This document shows positions 5,457 to 9,894 of a stretch of DNA of 9,894 bases, piece after piece. The notes below the pieces were generated by a model, which worked only from the letters and a program-made list of their open reading frames with translations, was not told the DNA's origin and ran no database searches. Position 1 is the stretch's first letter, and each line of letters opens with the position of its first letter. Source of the stretch: Bacillota bacterium (GTDB lineage: Bacteria; Bacillota; Sulfobacillia; RBS10-35; JAJYVN01). The DNA is taken from assembly GCA_021791995.1 (NCBI GenBank), contig JAJYVN010000096.1:1-9894 (forward strand). The letters are read 5' to 3'. Both the position numbers and the translations under genes were made by a program.

Positions 5457-6629
5457 GTGCGTGTTGCCCTTTTTACGGAAACGTTTCTTCCGTCCACGGA
5501 CGGAGTGGTCACTCGTCTTTTGTATACACTGAAAGGCTTCCAAAAGGAGGGCGTGGAGGCGCTCGTGCTCGCCCCGGATGGAGGACCGGAGGAATATGCG
5601 GGGGCTCGGGTAGTGGGTTTCCCCGGTACACCCTTTTATCTTTATCCGGAGAAGAGGGCAATTTGGCCGACTTCTCGGGTCACCGATGTGCTCAATGACT
5701 TTCAGCCCGACCTGATCCATACCATGAACCCGACCGTTTTTGGGATCCAGGCTATCGTCAGTAGTCGTCTGATGGGTGTGCCGCTCGTCGCGTCCTACCA
5801 CACGCACTTCGCGCACTATGCTCGACTGTATGGGTATGGCTGGATCACGGGAGCGATCTGGGGCTATATGCGCCTTTTGCACAACCGGGCTGCGCTGAAC
5901 CTCTGTACGTCCGAGGCGACGCGGCGCGAGTTGGAGCGGCGTGGGTTCCAGCGCTTGCGCGTCTGGCCGCACGGGGTAGATCTGGAGCGCTTTCGGCCGC
6001 GTCCGATGGATGCCGCGATGCGGACGATGCTCTCGGGGGGGCACCCGGACCGGCCGGTTTTGGTGTTTGTTGGTAGATTGGCGCCCGAGAAGCAGATTGA
6101 GCGTCTGATACCGCTTTTGCAGCGGATGCCGGAAGTCTCTCTGGCGGTGGTGGGTGACGGCCCGACGCGACCTGAATTAGAGCGACAGTTCCATGGCTTG
6201 CCTGTTGTTTTTACCGGATACCTGCAGGGAGAGGAACTCGCGAACGCATATACCTCCGCGGACGCCTTCGTCTTCCCCTCCACGACGGAGACCCTCGGAT
6301 TGGTACTCTTGGAGGCGATGGCATCGGGGTTGCCGATCATTGCGGCCCGAAGTGCCCCGAGCATGGAGCTCTTGGACGGGGGCAAGGCGGGCCTACTCTA
6401 TGCAGGGGACGATCCAGAGAGCCTGGTTTCCGTGGTTCGGCGTTTTGTGGCCGATCCGAGCTTGCGCCAACGGCTTGGGGAGGCCTCGCGTCAGCAGGCC
6501 GGCGCTCGAGGGTGGAGCAAACCGACGGCGGATCTGATCGGCTTCTACCATGAGGCGTTGGGTTGGTCATCGGGGAGCCCTCCGTCGCATGAACCTATGC
6601 CGGACGGGGCCGCGTATGGTGGAAGGTGA
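5457..6629 (+). CDS. sqdX: GT4 glycosyltransferase, SqdX-like sulfoquinovosyltransferase
   Basis: Expected to transfer sulfoquinovose from UDP-sulfoquinovose to diacylglycerol, giving SQDG on the inner membrane face. The 390-residue protein has the GT-B arrangement. The N-terminal acceptor domain contains TETFLPSTDGVVT (7-19) and SYHTHFAHYARLYG (113-126). After GVDLERF (173-179) the C-terminal nucleotide-sugar domain contains VGRLAPEK (205-212), VVGDGP (231-236) and the EX7E motif ETLGLVLLE (278-286). These resemble the SqdX/SQD2 and mannosyltransferase MgtA-like branch of GT4. Sequence alone does not separate sulfoquinovosyl from other lipid glycosyl transfer; position 43 bases after sqdB gives the specificity. 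The GTG start follows GGAGGGG with a spacer of about 8 bases. Confidence 0.9.
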   Translation: MRVALFTETFLPSTDGVVTRLLYTLKGFQKEGVEALVLAPDGGPEEYAGARVVGFPGTPFYLYPEKRAIWPTSRVTDVLNDFQPDLIHTMNPTVFGIQAIVSSRLMGVPLVASYHTHFAHYARLYGYGWITGAIWGYMRLLHNRAALNLCTSEATRRELERRGFQRLRVWPHGVDLERFRPRPMDAAMRTMLSGGHPDRPVLVFVGRLAPEKQIERLIPLLQRMPEVSLAVVGDGPTRPELERQFHGLPVVFTGYLQGEELANAYTSADAFVFPSTTETLGLVLLEAMASGLPIIAARSAPSMELLDGGKAGLLYAGDDPESLVSVVRRFVADPSLRQRLGEASRQQAGARGWSKPTADLIGFYHEALGWSSGSPPSHEPMPDGAAYGGR

Positions 6630-6660
6630 GCGCCTGGTCCGCAGTGGGGAGCGCGGGTCA

Positions 6661-7122
6661 GTGAGCAGACATTCCAGCGGCGTGGCGCAGTGGCTCGGAC
6701 AGTATGTGCGTTTCGCAGTGGTTGGCGTGACCAATGCGGTCGTGGATCTTGGCGTCTTCAACGTGCTGGTGGCGATTTGGCCGACGACGAACAAACTGGG
6801 GCTCATCGCGGAGAATTCGACCGCCGTTGTGCTCGCGATCCTGAACTCCTACGTGTGGAACACGCGTTGGACATTTCGTCAGCACGCGGATGGCAGTAAG
6901 CGCCAGGCAGCGCTCTTTGGCTTCCAATCCCTTGTCAACATCGCGATCAATGATGTGGTCCTGATCAAGATGACCAGCTACATCTGGAACGTGCGGGGCT
7001 GGCCGATATGGCTGACGGAGAACCTCGCCAAGGGTGTGGCGATCGTGTTGGCCAGTTCGGCCAGTTTTTTGGTTCTGCGCTTGGTCGTGTTCCAGCAGGC
7101 ACGCACCAAGACACAGCCCTGA
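6661..7122 (+). CDS. GtrA-family four-helix membrane protein
   Basis: Small integral membrane protein of the GtrA family, whose members are proposed to flip or deliver lipid-linked sugars. Numbered from GTG 6661, four hydrophobic segments fall near residues 14-38, 44-66, 80-105 and 116-141. The family signatures VRFAVVGVTNAVVDLGVF in helix 1 and LNSYVWNTRWTF at the end of helix 2 are present. The length of 153 residues is normal. I chose GTG 6661 because GGGGAG lies 9 bases upstream and because the extra residues of the longer option (ATG 6616, overlapping the transferase gene by 14 bases) are polar and not family-like. It is the third gene of the sulfolipid run, 31 bases after the transferase. 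A role in sulfolipid or another glycolipid is inferred from position only. Its TGA abuts the stop of the convergent gene. Confidence 0.9.
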   Translation: MSRHSSGVAQWLGQYVRFAVVGVTNAVVDLGVFNVLVAIWPTTNKLGLIAENSTAVVLAILNSYVWNTRWTFRQHADGSKRQAALFGFQSLVNIAINDVVLIKMTSYIWNVRGWPIWLTENLAKGVAIVLASSASFLVLRLVVFQQARTKTQP

Positions 7123-7962
7123 TCATGGTTCCCATGGGTCGGTATACCCAAGACGCAGCAGTTGTGCAAACTGGGCCGCATTGCGCACGGCGTCGTCCTC
7201 ATGGTTGTTATTGAAGAGGACGTGAACCTGAAGGGCTGATGCAGCGAGCGTGTGCACATCGGTAGCCAACGACTGGAGTTCATCGGGCGAATAGCGGTAG
7301 TGAAAGCGCTCACCACTCGTGGCCGTTTTGGCATACCACGTGGCGGCATTGCGCCCGTGGAGTCGCACAAGGGCCAGGTCGGTCGTGTGGGCCAGGACCG
7401 GGGGGACGCTGCCTGTGCCGATTTGTGGCTCGTCGCAGACCGTGTGGGCGAATGAGAGGCGCTGCAACAGGCCCAGGGTTTGTCGGACGCGATCCGGATC
7501 ACGGAACCAGCTGCGATGGCGGAACTCGACAGCGATCGGGCGCTCGGGGATGCTTTCGCGGAGCGCGGCAAGATAGCGCTCCGTCTCGGGCCGCGCGACG
7601 AACCAGGGCGGGAATTGCGCGTGGAAGCAGATGAGCTTTCCGGATTGCCAGAGCGGCATGGTGGCTGCCAGGAGGGCGGCCGCCATGCCTGGGAGGTCGC
7701 GCGGCGTCGGGATGGCCTGTTTATCATGCCAGGTCAGGGAACGGTGAACCTTCAAATGGAAGCGAAACGACTCCGGTGTTCGTTGCGCCCACAGGGCACA
7801 ATTGCGTCCTGACGCAGGGTGGTAGAAGGTAGAGTCGACCTCGACCAGAGGAAAGAACTGCGCGTAATAGCCTAACCGGCCATTGGCCGGCAGGCCCGGC
7901 GGATAAAAGCCCGCGTGATCCGACCAGGCACAGGTTCCCACGCGAATCAACGCTCCAGGCAC
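7123..7962 (-). CDS. DUF72 (YecE-like) protein
   Basis: A 279-residue member of the DUF72/COG1801 family, a TIM-barrel-like fold of unknown biochemical function. Visible family blocks: RVGTCAWSDHAGFYP near the N-terminus, VEVDSTFYH, FRFHLKVHRSLTW, AVEFRHRSWF, DLALVRLHGRN followed by WY, and VLFNNNHEDDAVRNA near the C-terminus. The length is at the upper end of normal. The GTG start follows GGGAG with a 6-base spacer; that site lies inside the end of the preceding gene. Only one base separates it from the upstream isomerase-like gene, so the two are almost certainly cotranscribed and perhaps translationally coupled. It converges with the GtrA gene with no bases between stop codons. No substrate can be assigned. 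Confidence 0.93.
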   Translation of the reverse strand: MPGALIRVGTCAWSDHAGFYPPGLPANGRLGYYAQFFPLVEVDSTFYHPASGRNCALWAQRTPESFRFHLKVHRSLTWHDKQAIPTPRDLPGMAAALLAATMPLWQSGKLICFHAQFPPWFVARPETERYLAALRESIPERPIAVEFRHRSWFRDPDRVRQTLGLLQRLSFAHTVCDEPQIGTGSVPPVLAHTTDLALVRLHGRNAATWYAKTATSGERFHYRYSPDELQSLATDVHTLAASALQVHVLFNNNHEDDAVRNAAQFAQLLRLGYTDPWEP

Positions 7963-7963
7963 C

Positions 7964-8776
7964 TCATTCTCCCGCCCGGGCGATGCAATCGTGGAGGTAG
8001 CGCACGCTCTCTGGCAGGACGGTTTCTGCTTTTCCGCTCAGACCGCACTCCAGTGCCATGTAGCCGCTGAATCCCGACCGGCGTAGCGCCGCAAAGCCCG
8101 GAACAAAGTCGGTCTGGCCGCTTCCTGGTTCCTTGCGGGTATTGTCGGCGAGGTGGACGTGTGCAACCTGCGAGCCAGCCGCGGCGATGGCGGTGGCGAT
8201 ATTGGTCTCCTCGATGTGCATGTGGAAGAAGTCGGCGAGGATCCCGACTCCTCGTTGGTGTTCCACCCTCCCGAGAATCGTCGTCGCCTGATCGAGGCGG
8301 TTCAGGAAGTTGGCCTCGTAGCGGTTCAGTGGTTCAAGGAGATAGAGCACGCCCTGTGCCTCGGCGTCGGCGGCGACCGACTGCAGCATGGCTACCGTCA
8401 ACTCCAGACAGAGATTCCAGCGGCTAAGGTATGGTTGGAGGTCCGGCATATGGTTGTCGTGTGCGAAGACGGGTACGTTGATCACGCCCACGGCCCCCAG
8501 TTCCGCAGCGTAGGAAAAGTAGCGGTGGAGGCTCTCCACGGTTGTGCGCCTCTGAGCCGGGTCTATGTCGATCAGGTGGGCCGGGACACCGCCACAGATC
8601 GAACTGACGCGCACGGGGGAGTCCTGCAAGATGCGCCGGCGCTCGGCGCGCTCGGCTGGGTCCTCCAGCCACCGTCCCTGAACCTCGATGGCGTCAAACC
8701 CGTAGCGTTCGGCATTGGCGAGCTTCTCGGCGAATGTCTGACCCGGCAAAATCGCTTCTTGGCAAGAGATCTTCAC
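7964..8776 (-). CDS. Sugar isomerase/epimerase-type TIM barrel (hydroxypyruvate isomerase or tagatose 3-epimerase-like)
   Basis: A 270-residue member of the xylose-isomerase-like TIM barrel (AP endonuclease 2) superfamily. Four residues match the metal-binding set of D-tagatose 3-epimerase with near-identical spacing: Glu148 in LLEPLNRYE, Asp182 in ADFFHMHIEE, His208 in HVHLADNTRKEPG and Glu243 in ALECG. Arg214 and the EPGSG loop resemble the ketose 3-epimerase/hydroxypyruvate isomerase group. A divalent-metal-dependent isomerisation of a small sugar or hydroxy acid is likely, but the substrate cannot be read from sequence. The GTG start follows GGAGAAGG with an 8-base spacer. A longer frame to 8941 exists but its extra 55 residues are not family-like and would overlap the divergent ATPase gene. 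It lies one base ahead of the DUF72 gene on the same transcript. Confidence 0.9.
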   Translation of the reverse strand: MKISCQEAILPGQTFAEKLANAERYGFDAIEVQGRWLEDPAERAERRRILQDSPVRVSSICGGVPAHLIDIDPAQRRTTVESLHRYFSYAAELGAVGVINVPVFAHDNHMPDLQPYLSRWNLCLELTVAMLQSVAADAEAQGVLYLLEPLNRYEANFLNRLDQATTILGRVEHQRGVGILADFFHMHIEETNIATAIAAAGSQVAHVHLADNTRKEPGSGQTDFVPGFAALRRSGFSGYMALECGLSGKAETVLPESVRYLHDCIARAGE

Positions 8777-8871
8777 AGGGGTTACCTTCTCTCCAGAGTG
8801 TACTTGCTTGATACCGCTTGCGACGCTGAGATCCTGCACGGTCCTGTTGGTTTTGTCAGGAGGGATCGTCC
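8777..8871. promoter_or_regulatory. Divergent intergenic region
   Basis: The 95 bases between the isomerase-like gene and the ATPase gene must hold both promoters if the genes are not driven from elsewhere. I see a possible -35 TTGATA on the plus strand without a good -10, and a possible -10 TACACT on the minus strand without a good -35. Short direct repeats (GCTTG twice, TCCTG twice) are present. No convincing operator. Confidence 0.3.
8858..8863 (+). promoter_or_regulatory. Consensus ribosome binding site for the ATPase gene
   Basis: AGGAGG with an 8-base spacer to GTG 8872, an exact anti-Shine-Dalgarno match that fixes the start of the partial ATPase. Confidence 0.85.
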
Positions 8872-9894
8872 GTGCCGCTAGAACCCTGGCATCAGCTGAT
8901 CGCGACACCGACGGGAGGCGGGGATCCCGGACGGTTTGCACGACAGTGGGAGACGACCAGAGACCCGGACGATCTCTTTGCGCATACCTATCTCACCACA
9001 GGGTTGCGGACGCTTGTCGCTTCGGTGCTGCGTAGGTTGGCTTCGCTGGATCGCAGCGCGCCCGCGGTGTATTGCCTCTCGGCGGGGTTTGGATCTGGCA
9101 AGACCCACGCGGAGATCGTGCTATCGCATCTGGTGCGGTCTGGGCCAGCGTCACTGCACTGGGCGGGTGTTCCCGAACTCTTGGCAGAGGTGGGTCTGGC
9201 GGAGGTTCCGAAGACGTCAGTGGCCGTGTTTTCCGGTCATGCCTTCGACGTGCTGCATGGCTTCTCGGGACAGCCGAAACGGCGAACGCCTTGGGGTGCA
9301 TTGGCATTTGACTTGAGCGGTGCCGAGGGGCTCCGGCGGCTCGAAGAGCACGACCGCCTGGGGGTTGCGCCCTCAAGCGAACTCCTCACGACACTCCTTC
9401 CGCCCGGACCGGTGCTCATACTGTTCGACGAAATGCTCAACTACGTGGGTCGAGCGCGTGTCCTTTCGGCGGGTGGATCCTCGCTTGCGGCGCAGTTTCT
9501 TGTCTTTCTGCAGAACCTCACCGAGGCGGTGCAATGCCGAGAGGATGTGGCGTTGGTGGTGACCCTTCCCGCGGCCACTTCCGAGGTCCCCGCTGAGGAC
9601 GTCTCCGATTGGGAGCGGTTACGGCAACTCGTTCTGCGGTCGGCCTGGTCGATCGCGCCGCCCGCCGAGGCAGAGTTTCCCGAGATTGTGCGGCGGGCGC
9701 TCTTTGGCCACGGCGCCCCGGACGCGAATGCGGTTGGTACGGCCAAAGCCTATGCCAACTGGGCGCGCCAGGTGCTCCCCCAGTGGAGCGATGAATTGCA
9801 GGAGAACGCCTTCCTGGCCTCGTTCCCCTTCCACCCGCGTGTTCTGTCGGTGTGGCAACGCTGGCGGGGGATGGCGACGTTTCAGTCCACGCGT
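8872..9894 (+). CDS. DUF499-type P-loop ATPase, N-terminal 341 residues (runs off the window)
   Basis: Partial AAA-like ATPase of the DUF499/COG1483 type; the frame is open for 341 codons to the last base of the window. Walker A is GFGSGKTH (72-79, Lys77) and Walker B is LILFDE (182-187). A possible sensor strand is ALVVTLPAA (227-235). Family-like blocks surround these: DPDDLFAHTYLTTGL (31-45) before Walker A, and RTPWGALAFDLSGAEG, then APSSELL, before Walker B. Full-length members are usually around 900-1100 residues, so roughly a third is seen. DUF499 ATPases are commonly found beside DUF1156 DNA methyltransferases and helicases in defence islands. No such partner lies inside this window, so a defence role is inference. 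Walker A context (SAGFGSGKT) differs slightly from the common NFGGGKT form. The start GTG follows a perfect AGGAGG. Confidence 0.88.
   Translation, partial: MPLEPWHQLIATPTGGGDPGRFARQWETTRDPDDLFAHTYLTTGLRTLVASVLRRLASLDRSAPAVYCLSAGFGSGKTHAEIVLSHLVRSGPASLHWAGVPELLAEVGLAEVPKTSVAVFSGHAFDVLHGFSGQPKRRTPWGALAFDLSGAEGLRRLEEHDRLGVAPSSELLTTLLPPGPVLILFDEMLNYVGRARVLSAGGSSLAAQFLVFLQNLTEAVQCREDVALVVTLPAATSEVPAEDVSDWERLRQLVLRSAWSIAPPAEAEFPEIVRRALFGHGAPDANAVGTAKAYANWARQVLPQWSDELQENAFLASFPFHPRVLSVWQRWRGMATFQSTR

Noticed and set aside
8805..8835. A sigma-70 promoter (TTGATA) for the ATPase gene
   Set aside because: No hexamer with more than three matches to TATAAT is found at 16-18 bases spacing.
8153..8881. 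A 242-codon plus-strand open frame opposite the isomerase-like gene
   Set aside because: The minus-strand frame carries all four metal ligands of its family; the plus-strand frame has no family features and overlaps the ATPase start.
7964..8941. The 325-codon version of the isomerase-like gene
   Set aside because: The first 55 residues are not family-like, the frame would overlap the divergent ATPase gene, and GTG 8776 has a well-placed ribosome binding site.
1..9894. tRNA, rRNA, CRISPR array, insertion sequence or attachment site
   Set aside because: I saw no cloverleaf-like segment, regularly spaced repeats, terminal inverted repeats or transposase or integrase frame in the window.

Overview
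This is a GC-rich bacterial window carrying nine protein-coding genes plus one probable small membrane protein. Almost every start codon I assign is GTG behind a strong GGAGG-type ribosome binding site. Strong Shine-Dalgarno sequences, an RqcH gene and a sulfolipid locus would fit an environmental Bacillota (for example a Sulfobacillus- or Alicyclobacillus-like lineage) or a Chloroflexota. The taxon is inference only, because no rRNA or other phylogenetic marker is present. I found no tRNA, rRNA, CRISPR array, insertion sequence or transposase.

Layout. 31-729 (+): membrane-anchored GT51 peptidoglycan glycosyltransferase without a transpeptidase domain; it has Gly where the second catalytic Glu is expected. 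735-2483 (-): RqcH/NEMF-family ribosome quality-control factor, convergent with the first gene at a 5-bp gap. 2576-2740 (-): small two-helix membrane protein upstream of rqcH. 2783-3005: noncoding, with a candidate extended -10 promoter and two short hairpins. 3006-4004 (-): soluble histidine kinase with an N-terminal STAS-like domain. 4005-4264: divergent intergenic region with interlocked inverted repeats on the kinase side and a perfect TATAAT on the other side.

4265-7122 (+) is the clearest functional unit. It holds UDP-sulfoquinovose synthase (SQD1/SqdB), a SqdX-like GT4 glycosyltransferase and a GtrA-family membrane protein. The first two supply the known two-step route from UDP-glucose plus sulfite to the sulfolipid SQDG. 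The GtrA protein may act in membrane translocation, but that is inferred only from position.

7123-7962 and 7964-8776 (-) are a tightly coupled pair: a DUF72 protein and a sugar isomerase/epimerase-type TIM barrel. They converge on the sulfolipid operon with zero bases between the opposing stop codons. 8872-9894 (+) is the N-terminal 341 residues of a DUF499-type P-loop ATPase that runs off the window; homologues of this family are often found in defence islands, so the next few kilobases are the best place to look for an undescribed system.

Most prominent points for follow-up: the GT51 protein lacking a catalytic Glu, the STAS-like/kinase fusion with a G8 tract, the ambiguous rqcH start inside a possible RNA switch, the interlocked dyads before the kinase, the GtrA gene in a sulfolipid operon, and the truncated DUF499 gene at the right edge.
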